Shown here in pieces: positions 11,114 to 24,895 of a stretch of DNA of 64,000 nucleotides (positions within the stretch are counted from its first letter, which is position 1; every line of letters starts with the position of its first letter). This stretch comes from Populus alba (lineage: Eukaryota > Streptophyta > Magnoliopsida > Malpighiales > Salicaceae): NCBI RefSeq assembly GCF_005239225.2, contig NC_133287.1, positions 14,985,493 through 15,049,492 on the forward strand, read 5' to 3'. The translations under genes and the position numbers were made by a program. Below the pieces are notes generated by a model. That model was not told where the DNA came from. It saw only the letters and a list, made by a program, of their open reading frames with translations, and made no database searches.

Positions 11114-12070
11114 ATGGAAAATGAAGAAAGAGCCTAGTTGGAAGCCCAACATCAAAAAGAGGTGGATAATCTTAAAGAAGAAGTCGCAAGGCTTACTAGT
11201 CTACTTGAGCAGGCCTTGAGAGATAAATCCGGAAAAGCAATACTTATAGCTCAGCCTGAAGATATGCATGTAACTCATTTGGATCCACAGAATCTGGGGG
11301 CAAATAGGGTGTCATCTGAATTTTAACAAGCTATGCATTTCCAGCCAGCATACCCCTTAAGAATTTCATCTACCATTGATTCTACCGAGAAAGAATCTCA
11401 AAGGGGCAAGATGGTGAGAGAAGAGGGTTTGGAAAAATGGACTACCCTAGAAGAGAGGATAAGGGCAGTTGAAGGAAACCATTTGTGTGACCTGATAAAA
11501 GCCGTCAATATGTGTTTGGTACCAAACGTAGTCATTTCTAAGAAGTTTAGGGTGCTAGAATTGATTAAATATACGGGAACTCAATGCCCTATAACTCATC
11601 TCAAAGCATACTGCAACAAAATGGCTGAGGTGGTTGATGATGAGAAATTGCTGATTCATTTCTTCCAAGACAGCTTGAGTGATGCTGCCATCACTTGGTA
11701 TATGTGGTTGGACAATACCAAGGTTAAAAAATGGAAGGACTTAGTTGATGCCTTCATGAGGCAATATAAGTTCAATATAGACGTGGGCCCTGATCGGTTA
11801 AGCTTGCAAGCTATGGAGAAGGACAACAAGGAGTCCATAAGGGAATACGCTAGAAGATAGAGTGAGGTAGCTGCACAAGTTAACCCTCCCATGTTGGAAA
11901 AAGAGATGATCAGTTTATTTTCCAACACCTTTAAAGCTCCGTACTTTGAATACTTGGTTAGAAGCCTCGCACAACATTTTACTGACCTAGTTGTTATAGC
12001 TGAGAGGATTGAACAAGCCATCGGGTTAGGTAAAATTGTTGATCTGACTAAAAAAAAGAGGTTTCACTGA
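11114..12070 (+). pseudogene. Ty3-gypsy gag polyprotein remnant
   Basis: A single reading frame runs from an ATG at 11114 to a TGA at 12068, interrupted by in-frame stops at 11135, 11324 and 11858. It begins with a coiled coil (NLKEEVARLTSLLEQAL). It then contains the plant retrotransposon gag domain, with HLKAYCNKMA, FFQDSLSDAAITWYMWL and WKDLVDAFMRQYKFN. This order is typical of Tat/Ogre gag. The three stops in one otherwise intact frame mean the protein is not made. No protease, RT or integrase of the same element follows. Confidence 0.85.
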
Positions 12071-12759
12071 AAAAAAAGGATACTGAAGGGGGTTGCCAAG
12101 ACACTTACCGTTCCTATAGTTAATTTCTTCGCACCAACTCTCAGAAATCAACTATTTTGAAGATAAAGCTATGGTGATAATAGGTCAAGAATGGTCTACA
12201 TGTGACTGCAACTAAGTGTTGAAAAGATGCCCTTGTCGAGGAGAATGAATGATTGAAAGATTCCAGAAATTCCAATCAATGATCACTAAATGTTTAGCCC
12301 CTTTATGTGTTATCATGCCAGTATTCATGTTGGCATAAGTTCTTTGTTGTTAAACTTCTTTTCCAAAGTTTCAATGAAATAATGAGTTTCTCATTCAATC
12401 GTGTTTACGACCAAGCATTATTCATCTTCTTAAGAGAGTTTTCTTACAAGAACTCACGAATACACCTTTGAAGCCTTGCGTGATTTCATAGACACAATTA
12501 ATCTCTTGTACCAAAATCCATTTTCCTATTGGAGTTTTGAAAAAAATTGATCTGGTATTTTGATTTCAAAAAATAATTTGATGTTCTTTCAAAAATGATA
12601 TTTTTAACATTCTACTTGTAGAATGACAATTGAATCAAGCAACTGCATCATTGAGGTGACTAAGTTATAAACCAAAAAAAAAAATGAATAAACACCCTTA
12701 CCCCATGACTCTTGAATCATGTGTTTTTAAATGTATGAACAATGGTATGTAGTGAACTC
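12071..12759. other. Degenerate retroelement spacer
   Basis: Sequence between the gag remnant and the copia pol remnant. Short coding-like pieces are seen around 12380-12460, but no frame can be followed. Confidence 0.4.
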
Positions 12760-15068
12760 GTTGCTCATGACCCATGAAATGTATCTTTGCAAAGACCAAA
12801 TCAACACACTAGATGAGGTCAAACATGTTAGTTACTTATTTGCTTAGAAGAAAAAAATGAAGCTCTTGAAATGTTTAAACATTATAAGCATGACATTGAA
12901 AATCAACTTAACAAAGAGATAAAAGTCATAAGAATTTATGGATGAGGAGAATATGAAGCACCATTTGATGAATTATGTTCCTAAAATGGTATTATCCACC
13001 AAACTACTTCTCCTTATTCATCACAATAAAATAGTGTTGTGAAACGTAAGAATCGAACATTAAAATAAATGATGAGTGCCTAAAAAAAGACATCGTATAA
13101 ATAATGAAAAATAGAAGAGCTTTATATAAATACCTCAAAGTATGGGGGTATCATGAAAATGTAGCAATACTTGATCCTGAAAAGGTCAAGATAAGACCTA
13201 AAACTATGGATTATGTATTTATTGGGTATGCATATAATAGTAGTACATATCAATTTTTATGCATATAATATTTAGGGTATTCATCCTAATACTATTATGG
13301 AATCAAGGAATGTTACATTCTTTGAAGATGTGTTTCTATGGATGTAAGTACAAGAAAATCATTAACTTAAAAGAATGAATGAGGTTGGTTCAAGTAATCA
13401 TCATCAATAAGAAGATGATGAAGTTAATCATAGAAAGAGTAAAGAGGAAAAATGACCAGAATATTTTGTTTTGATTTTTTAACATATTTGTTAGAAAATA
13501 AACCTCAAACTTATTCCGAGATGATGTCCTGTCCAGAAGCTTGCTATTAAAAAGAGGTAGTCAATAGTCAAATTGAATCTATTATGAATACATGGAAACT
13601 AGTGGATTTTCCTCTCGAATGTAAACCATTAGGCCATAAGTAGATCTTCAAAAGGAAGATGAATGCTGATGGCAACATTAACGAATATAAAGCTAGACTT
13701 GTTGTTAAATGTTTTAGATAATAAGAAGATGTGAAATATTTTGACACATATTCATCTGTGTTAAGAATAAGTTATATACAAACTTTAATAGTCATTGTAG
13801 CTATTAACAAGCTTGAAATACATCAAATAGATATAAAAAACAACTTTTTAAAATGGTGATCTTGATGATAAAGTTTACATGGAAGAATCTGAGAGGTTTG
13901 TTATCAATAGGCAAGAAACAAAGTTTATCAATTTGTCAAATCATTATATATTTTGAGACAAATACCTAAACAATGGCATACAAAATTTGACAAGGTGATG
14001 TTGCGAAATGAGTTCAAAATCAATGAAGTTGATAAATATATTTCTGTGAAAAACATAGATAAAGATTACATCATTATATGTCTCTACATAAATGATATGT
14101 TAATTTTAGATAGCAATTGTCACATGATCAAGTCTACTAAGAAAATATGAACTAACATGTTTGACATAAAAGACTTGAGTGTTGCAGATGTCATAGAAGA
14201 AATAAAAACTTATAGGACATCTAGTTGATTGGTATTGTTCTGTCATCTTATTATGTTTAGAAAATTCTTGATAAATTTTCTAAAGGTGAACATAGTACTG
14301 TCAAAACATCAATTGATATAAATGTATATCTGTCTAAGAATAGAGGTAAATGAATGAACCACTTGGAATATTCTTGAATAATTAGAAGCCCAATGTACAT
14401 TTTAAACTATATAAGGCCTGACATTGCTTACTTAGTTAGTAAATTGAGTAGATTTACAAGTAATCCATGTATTTAACGTACACCTTTGACTATAGGTTAT
14501 GCTATACTGGTTACCTAATAGTACTAGAAGGGTATAATGATGCTAATTAGATATTCAACACTGAGGATTCAAAATCCACAAGTGGATATGTCTTCATACT
14601 TGGCGAAGCAACTGTGTTATGAAACTCCTCTAAGTAAACATGTATCACAAGATCCATAATGAAATAAAAGTTTATTGCTCTTGATAAAGTTAGAGAGGAA
14701 GCTGAATAAATTTGAAATTTCTAAGAGGATATTTCATGTTGGCCAAAACTAGTGCTAACTATTTGTGTTCATTACGATAATTAGTCAACAATTGGAATGG
14801 CACAAAGTAGTATGTATAATGGTAAATCTAGACATATACATCATAGATATGATATCATTAAACACTTGCTCTCAAATAGAATTGTTTCAATTGACTATGT
14901 AAAGTCAAATAAAAATATTATAGATCCATTAACTAAAGATTTATCAAGAGAGCTTGTGTATAATTTATCGAGGGGAATGAGCTTAAAGCCTTTAAACTTA
15001 AAAGAGTGTAATGATGGTAACCACACCAAGTTGATTGGAGATTCAAATATCTATGTTCAAATGTAAAT
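12760..15068 (+). pseudogene. Decayed Ty1-copia pol (integrase, RT, RNase H)
   Basis: Copia pol motifs occur in the correct order but in different frames with many stops. An integrase C-terminal region with a GIIHQTTSPYSS-like block lies at about 12980-13060. A reverse-transcriptase region with EYKARLVVK lies near 13690 and DDKVYMEESERF near 13870. RNase H blocks with SKSTSGYVF lie near 14575. The last piece is open at 14797-15066 with NGKSRHIHHRYD and IIDPLTKDL, the typical copia RNase H tail. The element is long dead. It follows the gypsy gag with no visible junction repeats. Confidence 0.85.
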
Positions 15069-15914
15069 CTAAGTCATATAATATTCTCGGTAGCATTAGA
15101 GCATTATTATTTCTATCTATTTCTATAATGAAATAAGTACTAGATTCAACATAATAAATGATGAGTTGTGCTCTTAATGATTTTTATATCTTGTGCACCA
15201 AGTAGAGTATACTTTTAATAAAATATTATCTATATGAGTATGAAATGTGGTCGTTTATTTAAGAATTTTGATAAATATTGAGTTCCATAAAGCACTCATG
15301 AATACAAGAGTTATTCAGGGATAAAATAAACACAACAGTGATCACCAAAGAAAATCTTTAGGTAGAGAAACTATATGAGTACTATTGTCTTGATTAACAT
15401 AAAATTTGAATTGTTCAAGACATTGTATTCATTATTTAGCTAGTAAATTCAATAGTAATTCACTAAGAAAAGTTCAAAGACAAAAACTACCAATCATGAT
15501 GTAATAATCTACCAAATCAGTATCTCTCAATAAATTTTTGAGTCATTTCAAAACTGGGTTGAGAATTTCCATTCATGTATGGAATCGTTGAAATTTTGTT
15601 TAAAGAACATGATTAATAGGCATACTCAAGACAAAATTAAAATTGAGATCTACTTATTTTTAGAATTAAAACTTTGTTGATATTTAATCTCCAACATATG
15701 CTCTTTAACATAGAACATCAAAACAAATTATAGGTGAAAAAAAAAATTGATCTTAAAAAATACTTGGGTGACATGTTTTTATGAAACCCAAAACCTTGTA
15801 AAGAACTCTATCCCATATTAGAAAGAAACAATACTTTTCTAGTATTTGTAAAGTGGGTAGTTGAAAAGTAAAAATAGGATCCAAACAGCACTCAAGCTTT
15901 TAGAAGGGAGAAAT
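15069..15914. other. Probable 3' region of the copia element
   Basis: AT-rich non-coding DNA directly after the copia pol remnant. A 3' LTR is expected here, but no clear TG...CA borders or polypurine tract could be fixed. No gene is seen. Confidence 0.35.
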
Positions 15915-16060
15915 CATGGGCAAAGCGGGCTTTGGGCTTAAACCCCTTCTCCGCGCGCGCCACGCCTGACTTGGGCCTAGGTTTGGGTTATTGTAAAATG
16001 ATATTTTGGGGCACAAAAGATTTTTTTTTTGCCAACTAAGATTTGGATTCGGGTCTAGTT
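15915..16060 (+). repeat. Dispersed repeat, copy B
   Basis: Has the same layout as the repeat at 7365-7490: a CTTAAACCCC head, a CGCGCGCGCC block, CCTGACTTGGGCCTAGG, then GGTTATTGTAAAATGATATT. This copy is more GC-rich and keeps GGGC words that are changed in copy A. Confidence 0.5.
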
Positions 16061-18360
16061 CATGAAGAATTATTTCTTTCAGCCCATTATTTTTCTAGTC
16101 CAATCCATGAATGTTGTCATAGCGTGCATGACACCGAATGCTGGGTCTCTTTCCTAGATTGAAAAGGTTTTATATATGTTGGGATTAATCATGAAATTAT
16201 GATTTGAAGGGTTCAAGAGTTATCACCTAATATTATGACCACTAGAAAACCTACTAATCTGCAAGAGTCTAGGTAAGAGAACTAGTTGTGCATGAAGAAG
16301 ATGTATCATACTTAATGCACCATACTATGGTAAGTTGCATTATCAATTGATTATATTTTTATAAATCATATTTCTATTCATTGGTATGTCTAAGGTTCAA
16401 GAAATGTCATTCTTAATAAAAAGATCTTTATATTATGGATTTGAGATAGATCCTCCATTGTAAGGAGGTCTCTATTTCCATGGATTCAAGACAAATCTCC
16501 CTTAGTAAGGAGGTATCGGCCTTATCAGGTTAAAACCTAACTATTCAAAGGTATAAAGTTTAATGTGTATTTATTTCTATTTTGTATCTTTAATACCTGA
16601 TGATATACCTTACCATGTAATTTTATATCGTTAAATATTAAAATATACAATTAATTCTTAACATTTTATTTTTGTCAAATCATTTAATTTAATATCGAAA
16701 ATATGCATTACATTATAAAATTCATACCCAAATATTAATTAAATAAATTGATTTTTATGGTGTTTTGAAATTTTGGTCAAATCCTAATGGACAATCACAA
16801 ACTTGTTATGATACCTATTAATTGATTTTTATATTTTTTCAAAGTATGATAAAATGTAATTTTTATTTTTTTATAAAATATTCATGAAATTTTTTAGAAT
16901 TTGATTGTATGCACACAAATAAAAATGAATTTTTATTTTTTATATAAGGAATTTTGGATTTTTGTGTGTGTGTGTTGTTTTTTTTAAATTCTAAAAAAAA
17001 CATGTATATTTAATATTGGGTTAGTATCTTACTATGTAAGTTTACAACCCAAATATTAAATGAAATGGTTGAAAAACATGTAAGGGAAAAAATGGCCCCT
17101 GATTTTTTTAAAAAAATCTTGGAAATCATTCGGGGTTTGTTTAGAAATGAGTCAAAAATATAAAGGAGAAAAATGAATATTTAAGGCTAAGGACATGTTT
17201 GCCAAACACCCCATAAGAAAAATGGTTTTTTTTTTCCTTGAACAATTAGGACAGGCCAAACAAGGCCTTAAAGTTTTATAGGCCAACCTAGCCATATGGA
17301 TTGGGCTTGTTGGGCTTGGCCGAGAAACAAGAAAATAAGGCCCCAAACTGATGAAAACTGATCAAACAAGACAAACACATTTTTTCGATAAATCTCAAAT
17401 TGAAATGAATCAAAACTTAGAATTTGTCAATAACATAAAAAACATTCAACATAAAACTATAAACACAGATTCAATTTTAGACCAAATTTCACAAAGTCAA
17501 AGACATAGGGGCATGTAAAATAATCGTTCAAACAAAATTTTGAGGTTGAATCATCACAATAAAACAACCAATTATCACGATTATGTGATTTTTTTTAAAA
17601 ATAAAAATGAAGAACCAAAAATCAAATGTCAACATTTTAGTGTTTTTAAGCTTTTAAGATCCTACATTAATGATCAACATGCTTATACACATATGTCATA
17701 TTCAACAATTGATCAAAATGACATGGAAATCATCGACACAAAGCAATCTTCTTTGGATTAATGTTAAATCTAGAAACCTATAATCTACTAAAATCTAGAA
17801 AATGCACCAGAATAAAGGCCTAGGGCCTATTCATACAAGTAACATATACTCATTTATATATGCTTAAGCTTTCAAAAAAAAAAAAAAACAATAAACATGT
17901 AAACCTTAAAATGAATAGGACTCAAAGCCTATAACCTACTATCATCATACAAACATGCACATTTACTATTTTATCAATCCAAAAGCTCATTCAACATAAA
18001 AAAAGCAACAACATCAAAATGACCTACATGAACTTTCAAAACTGAACAAAAACACCAAAATGACAAAGTATTGCTATATATCCTATTTTTATATATAATC
18101 ATCAAACCATAACATATGCTTTCAATACATCAAGAATAAGTATTTGAACATAAAAAACATATCATTAATAATTTATTAAACATTATAAACACCAGATTAA
18201 CAAGAAGAATAAACAATCATATTACAACTTGCATTTAAAGCAACTTGAACATATATGCAAAAACAATTTAAAATATGATCGAATCAATTCAAAAGCATTC
18301 TGAACCATGAATGAATGAATCAAAGATTAAACTGTAGAGGAGAGGGGTATTATCAATAAG
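16061..18360. other. Intergenic, old transposon debris
   Basis: No gene is seen. At 16436-16525 a 44-base direct repeat carries ATGGATTTGAGATAGATC and ATGGATTCAAGACAAATC, each followed by TAAGGAGGT. Words resembling LTR ends of gypsy-like elements occur near 17200-17340, but borders are not definable. Confidence 0.4.
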
Positions 18361-19232
18361 TTCTACCCCTCCATCAAGTTGAGTAATGTGAAAATATCAA
18401 AAGATTTGATATCTTATCCCAAGTGAAGGAGTGTCAAAGTAATAAATAACTGGGCAAGACTAGGGTCGATCCACTGGAAGTCAACTATATGAATTATAAA
18501 TAATATATATAATTTAACAAAGAGTTAAAGAGATCTTTGAGATGTGAGATTAATATGAGGATTAAACAATGATAAAAAAAAAATTTGTCAAGGTTAGAGG
18601 ATCCACTAATAGTATTAGAGATAAGTAAAGTATAAACTCTTTATAAATTATCAACATGATCATATTAATCATCTTATTTACGTAACAACATATTTATAAA
18701 TTTTATCAGGTATTCATGATGCTAACTTATGTTGACAACAAATCAAGTCCTCTCATAACAACGATGTCAGCCGAAGACTATGAAGGATCAAGCATTTGAT
18801 GTACCAAGTGTTCTACAACACAAATCTAGATTAACCATTTAACAAGCAAGATATTAAGGATTGATAAGATAAAAAGATAAGACATGTTAATATCAAATTT
18901 TCTTAGATATAAGCATTTAAGTTCATATTGAGTTTATATTATACTTATGTTAACACCATTAGTGAAACATTTTCACCTTAACATGATAAAATTAGCTAAA
19001 CATTATGAAAAAGAAGAACATAAATAAACAAGATAAGAACATAGTTAACTAAGTATAATAAAGAAAATAAAAAACATAAACAAGAACTACTATAACATGA
19101 AATAAAACTTAAACACTAAAAAAATACAAAGAAATCAAGAATATGATTTTGATCTAAGAACCAAGATGCTTAAATCAATGGCAAATGCTTCATTTAATAG
19201 GCTAAAATTTAAAACTATTTATTTGGTAATTT
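18361..19232. other. Intergenic, transposon-like, no gene
   Basis: AT-rich DNA. The phrase GACTAGGGTCGATCCAC near 18461 is of a kind I associate with high-copy plant repeats. No coding frame is supported. Confidence 0.3.
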
Positions 19233-19640
19233 ATTATTGATGTAGTGCCCAACTATTGATTTAGTGAACTTGGTGGACAACAACACTCAAGCATTTTGGA
19301 TGGATGAAATGAAATTGATGCAATCAGAAATTGGCAAAGTGTTCTATATGAAAGTTATTGGAAATCCTCTCCTCTTTCCACCCACAACATTTTAGAGCAT
19401 TTGGATCGCTACAGATTGAGATATGACTATAATACTGAGTAGTGCTTCTGGTGGACATGGTAGATATCCCTCAAGCTCTTGTCTGGATGAAATGTCATTG
19501 CTAACATCAGAACTTGAGCAGGTGGTCCTCATGAAAGTTGTTGAAAATTGTCTTATCTTTTCACCCATCAAATTTAACATCATTTTATCTTCTAGAAATC
19601 CAGTTATGGGTAACATTCTGAGCAGTTTTTGGGCTGGATT
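19233..19640 (+). repeat. Degenerate ~183-bp duplicated unit
   Basis: Two diverged units. GTGGACA-containing text is followed by TGGATGAAAT at 19301 and again at 19484, then by a CATGAAAGTTGTTGAAAAT-type stretch (TATGAAAGTTATTGGAAAT in the first unit) and a CTTTCCACCC/TTTTCACCC stretch. The open frame at 19423-19644 lies inside the second unit and is not convincing as a gene. Confidence 0.5.
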
Positions 19641-22600
19641 GTAGGACAGATTTTGACTTCTCTTTTGTGGCTAAGCTTTGAATTTGAAAACATAAGATTT
19701 GGGTCTTCTGCTCTTCATAAACATTGTAGGCCTATTCCTTAGCTTTCTAGCCATATAAACCAAACTAAAGCCATATAAACCAAACTGAAATTCAAGATCT
19801 ACAGCTCTAGATATGACCCAATGACTGAACAGTGTTCCAATTTGAATTGAATCAACATCTCTTTTCTAAGCTTAGCCTTTTCTTTGTCATTTTATTTTCA
19901 ATAGTTAATCACAACAATCAATCCTTTGAATTGTGAGATATGCCTACATTTAAAATGAGTATTTACCATAAATTAAAGCTATTTCATATTATCAGACTTG
20001 TTATTATAAAACATGTTATAGTTAAGGAGTTATTGATACTTCAAGTGCAAAATGATGATATAAAACCTCAATAAAAATATAATTTTAAGTATTAATCATA
20101 ATGCACCTTAAAGAGACGATTGCAACTAGTTTTTGCCTTTTTTGCTTGATTTGAACAAATTCCAATAGCCCCTTCAAAGCAACTTTTGATTTATTCTTTG
20201 TAGTATCTTCTTTATTTCTTTATTGATTTTCTCTTAATATTTCTTTTTTTTTTCATGGTTTTTTTCTGCTCTCCAATCCCCCCTTCAAGCTTTGAAAGAT
20301 ATTTTTTTTTAGCCTAAAAAAGGCAAGTGGTTATGAAACCATTTGTGGGTTTAAAAGTGGTTTTCCAAAACTAGATCATATGGGACCACTCTCCTCTCCT
20401 TTTTTTTTTTTTTTTTCCTTGTCATTGGATGTCTTTAAAAACCCTCAACCTAAAATTGGTAAATCAGTGCTAAAAGTAGTAAATTTCGATTAAGAAATTA
20501 TAATTAAGAAGGAAAGTTGTTATAGACAGGGATAAAACTTTGAGTAATTTAACTTAAATTGCAAATGAAAAAAAGTAATAAAATCAGTGCATAGATTGTT
20601 AATTAGTGATAAATTGTGTAAACTTCCCTATCAAGTAAAATCATTTTTTTAAAGGAAGAATTTTTATAAATTTAGAATTTCAATCTGATTGTTGGCTTGA
20701 AATGAAATTTTATGAGGATTTTCTAGACCTATTGTTCTATCTTAGTTAAATTTTTAGGTCAATTAGAGTTTGATAAGGTCTTGAAAGGGTATTGATGGTT
20801 GGATAAAAATACAGAAAATGACACATGAACTAGATAATGGCATTTTTATAAATAAATACAAACAATCCACTTATGTTTATGTATAGTTAGAATGTTCATA
20901 ACTAAAGCTAGATATGTTGGTGCTAAAGAAGTCATATATCTGCCTTCCACTGTTGGATCAGACTGAGTTTTAGATATGATGTTCACCTTATCACCCTATT
21001 TAATATGACCGGAAGGATTGTGATTATCAGCCTTCATTTCAGAGATATCACATGCAATGTTTTTCTAGAAATCCCACCTCAGGTCATTTACGGTCACCAT
21101 CTTGTTTTTTCATCCTCCATCGTTGGATTTGCCTGAAATTGCATAGGGAGATTCACCTATGTATTCTTTCAGCTAGTTGTTGGAGATTGTAAATAAATAT
21201 CCTAACAAAAACTTGTTTGTTTTTTTCCTTTTCTTTTCTAAAGAGTAACTTATCATTTTTTAATTTGGTTTTTTTGCCTATATTGGGTAATTTAACTGTT
21301 TGATTTAACTAAATTTTGTATATGTTGTTTATGATACGGTGGTCTATAAATTCACTATTTTGATTAAGATTAATGAAATTTTACACAGAAATATAGTTGT
21401 TTGAATATATTAATCCTAGACTTACTGATTCACTATTACAACTTGTTGAATCACTGTTCTAACTTAGTTATTGTTGCAACACGATGGTTCATTGTTCAAA
21501 CTCAATGGATAATATGAAATTTGAAAATGGTTTAAATGAAATTGAACACTTATTGGGTATATATTGCTCTAAGTATTGTAAGTTGATAAGTATGTTAAAT
21601 TCGTACGTAAAGTGAGATGTTTAATAAAAAAAAATGTTACAACAAGCAAAAGCTTACTTGGCCAAATTTATGAATATGGTAAAGGGAAGGATTAGCTTGA
21701 GAAGGGTAACATGGATTATGTCGAACTTGGCTTAAATTATTGTGTAGAATTCATTGACAAAAAAATAAGTTATTTGGACATTGAAAATTGTCAACGAAAA
21801 ATGAAGTTATTCGGACATTAAATGTTAATGTAAAAAGATGCTATTGTAAATGAATTGAAATGATAAATAAAAATAGTGTATTCATGAACTTGTTTATGAA
21901 AGTATTTGTTTATGTAAACTGGTAAATGTTATGAATGGACTAGAAAGGTTTGAATATTGATTCGGGATGTTTAATTGAAATGTAAAAGCAGTGTTTAGAA
22001 TTGGACATGACTTCTCAGGAGTATGTATAACATGATTTCAAGGCAAGAGTTGCTCCATTGCTTCTTTTGTTGTTTTAGATTTTTTGTAATGCTAGAATAC
22101 AATATAAATTATAAGTACTATGTTAAACTGTGTACCATGAAAGAATATTGCCTACAGGCATGGAAACTATTATTATGTTAATAATCACTTATAAGCATGC
22201 AAAATATTATTATTATGTGAATGTTATTGACAAGTACAAAAAATATTACCATGTGAATACGCATACAGGGCTGGAAATTTGTATGTATGTTATGGCTTGT
22301 GATCCATCACAACAATGGACATTCATATGTAAATCTAAAATGACTGTAACTATATATATATATATATATATGATTGTAATGGTAATAGTTAATATCTCAA
22401 TTATATCTATCACAATGGTGGATCCTAAAGGTAATAAATTATTTAATCAATTGCAAAATTAGAGACTGATAAGTTAATTGATATATAGTCGACTATGTTG
22501 ACGAGATTAAGGTTAGGAAAATGATACTTAGTACATTGTGTTGACGAGACTATGGTTATGACACCTAACCTATTTACTTTTAAGTTCGATAAGTTAATTG

Positions 22601-23400
22601 TGTTTGTCTTTTGTTTAAATGTTTGATACATCTGAAGAAAGATAAAGAAAGAAAAGAAAAGTAAAGATGAGATTGGACTTGATAGTTGATTAAAATTACT
22701 TGATTAGTCATCCAGGTGTGTAGATATTAATGATATTAGTGTAGCTAATGTCGACATTGATTAATTATCCAGGTGTGTTGAGTGGTTATTTTGATGCCAA
22801 AAAGGGAAGAAAAGTATTGGAAAAAAAAAAAAAAAAATGCTACATCCAACAAAGATAAAAAAAAAAAAAAAAACCCACCTTAAAGAGACTTTTAAAATCC
22901 AGAGAGAGTATAAAGTCTATGTGTGTATATTCTAGTTTGATGCATTATGTCATGTGGAGGGAGAGCATAAATTGCATCGATAATAAATATTTTAAAACCT
23001 TGTTGAAATTTACAAAAATATGCTAGAAAAGTGAGATTGAGCATTTTTTTATTAATGCTTTATTTTAATTTCTTTTTTATTTTCTGGGTTTTCTATCAAA
23101 AAAATATTATTTTTTTAAAAAACTTAACCATTCATTTATTTGGAAAAGCTTGTGATAGATCATATTTAAAACAATATGAGAGAATCTAAATCTAAAAAAC
23201 TGATATATGTTAAGCAGTAGAAATATTTAAAACTAAGATATCAAATTCAAAAGCAAGCTAAGTTTATGTATAAGACCTATAATTTTTTTTTAAAAAAAAA
23301 GTCTTGAGCATGGGAGAAAATACAATGTTTGTGTATATATGTATAAAACATTTTTCTAATTTTTAAGTAATGTTATTATCTTATGGTTTCATAATTAACC
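19641..23400. other. Intergenic, LTR-like debris, no gene
   Basis: Mostly AT-rich. The stretch 20930-21190 contains CACTGTTGGATCAGACTGA and CATCGTTGGATTTGCCTGA, words reminiscent of gypsy LTRs. A (TA)n tract lies at 22351-22371. The stretch 22480-22790 has short internal repeats (GTTGACGAGA twice; ATCCAGGTGTGT twice). No gene is supported. Confidence 0.4.
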
Positions 23401-23427
23401 CCCCCCCCACACACACACACAGGGGGT
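23401..23427. repeat. C-run, (CA)n, G-run composite microsatellite
   Basis: A run of C residues passes into (CA)n and then into GGGGG. This low-complexity tract has complementary C and G ends that could pair. Confidence 0.85.
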
Positions 23428-23804
23428 AGGAATAATAAGAAGAGAGAATAATGCACACACATGTTTATATATATAAACTAAAATAAATAATGCTTGTTAA
23501 TACTAATAAAAAATTAGTTTATTACTCATTTTATCATGTTATTATAGATTACTTTGATAATTACTTTTATCGGTCTTTGTGTTTAAAACAAATGAATTCA
23601 TGAAATTTTAACATCAAAGTGGCATAGCATTCATTTAACAAAATCGAGGAGTGGCTGAAACAACCACTCAATATCTAAATTCATTTAACAAATAAAAAGG
23701 TTGCTCAATTTACTTGTTTTTGTGAGTGTGAGTGATTATCAATGTAATTTATATTTATATGTGTGTGTGAATGCATGGTAACAACACAAGATGATGTGGA
23801 TCTA

Positions 23805-24115
23805 GCTTATTTACAGGCTCAACGTTCTTAAGTTCAACTACATGCTGAGTTCAAGTGATATGGGTTGGTAAGGTGCAAGACCTAATATCAGTAAGTTTAG
23901 TTACATGCTGAGCCCAAATACATGTGGGTCTAGTAAGGTGTCATGCCAAACATCTTTAGATTCAACTACATAACTATACTCAAGTGCATGTGGGTCTAGC
24001 ATCCAATATTCTTGGGCTCAACTATGCGTTGAGCCCAAATGCATGGTATAGCAAGGTTCAATAACCAACATCATTAGGTCTGAAATCATTTCAAGTCCAA
24101 ATACATATAGAGTTG
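23805..24115 (+). repeat. ~65-bp degenerate minisatellite
   Basis: Four to five diverged units share CAACTACATGCTGAG, CCCAAATACATGTGGGTCTAG and AAGGTG. One unit contains the near-palindrome GGGCTCAACTATGCGTTGAG (24015 onward). Spacing varies from about 56 to 75 bases. Confidence 0.75.
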
Positions 24116-24895
24116 ATAGTCTTTTTTAAGTCTCATGTTGGGTCATAAAGATTTATTTATTTATTCTTGTGTCTTTTAACATAAAATATTAAAAATAAAT
24201 AATGATCTTCGTTTTAAATCCTTAGATGTATAAAAGTCTCCTAACGACTTACCATATTTTCATCAATTTTAATATTGTATAAGAGATATATATCTTTCAT
24301 TAATATTGTGTAAGGAATATTTATATTTCATTAATGCAATCATGAGAAGATGACATTTTCAACCCTTTTATTTAAGCAACGTGACAAAGTTTAAAGGCTA
24401 TATATACCACCTGAACCACTAAAGTAAATGACTCATACCTTTTCTATTATTTAAAATATTCATGCTTTTATTTTCAGAGCATTTATGATACATAATTAGG
24501 AATTTTTTTAGAATTAAAAGTTTATTTTTTCATTTATTGCATTTCCTTATTAAAAGTTATTAATTTTATCATCAAATGAATTCCTAAATCCTATCAAAAT
24601 AGATTGTTTTACAGGTATCAGGTCTTCTATCACCAACCATGGAGAAGAGAATATCAAAATAAACGTGTGATTGTCCATTATTTTAACAATAAAAAATCTT
24701 ATTCTTGAACATATTGGATATTTGAAACATCATTTGTGTGTTTAGAAAAGTCCTAAATTTAAATATTTGAATACTTTGTGTTTGAAAAAAACTTGAACAC
24801 TTAAAATTCAAGATTCGAAGAAATTTAAAGACTTGAAAAACAAGATTAAAAATGAAAGCCATGTTAATAAATGCATGTGTGTTTTCTATTGTGAT
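24116..24895. other. AT-rich intergenic DNA
   Basis: No gene or clear repeat structure is seen. Confidence 0.4.

Noticed and set aside
22130..22462. 110-codon plus-strand frame
   Set aside because: It runs through a (TA)n microsatellite and AT-rich DNA; residue use is dominated by Ile, Tyr and Met.
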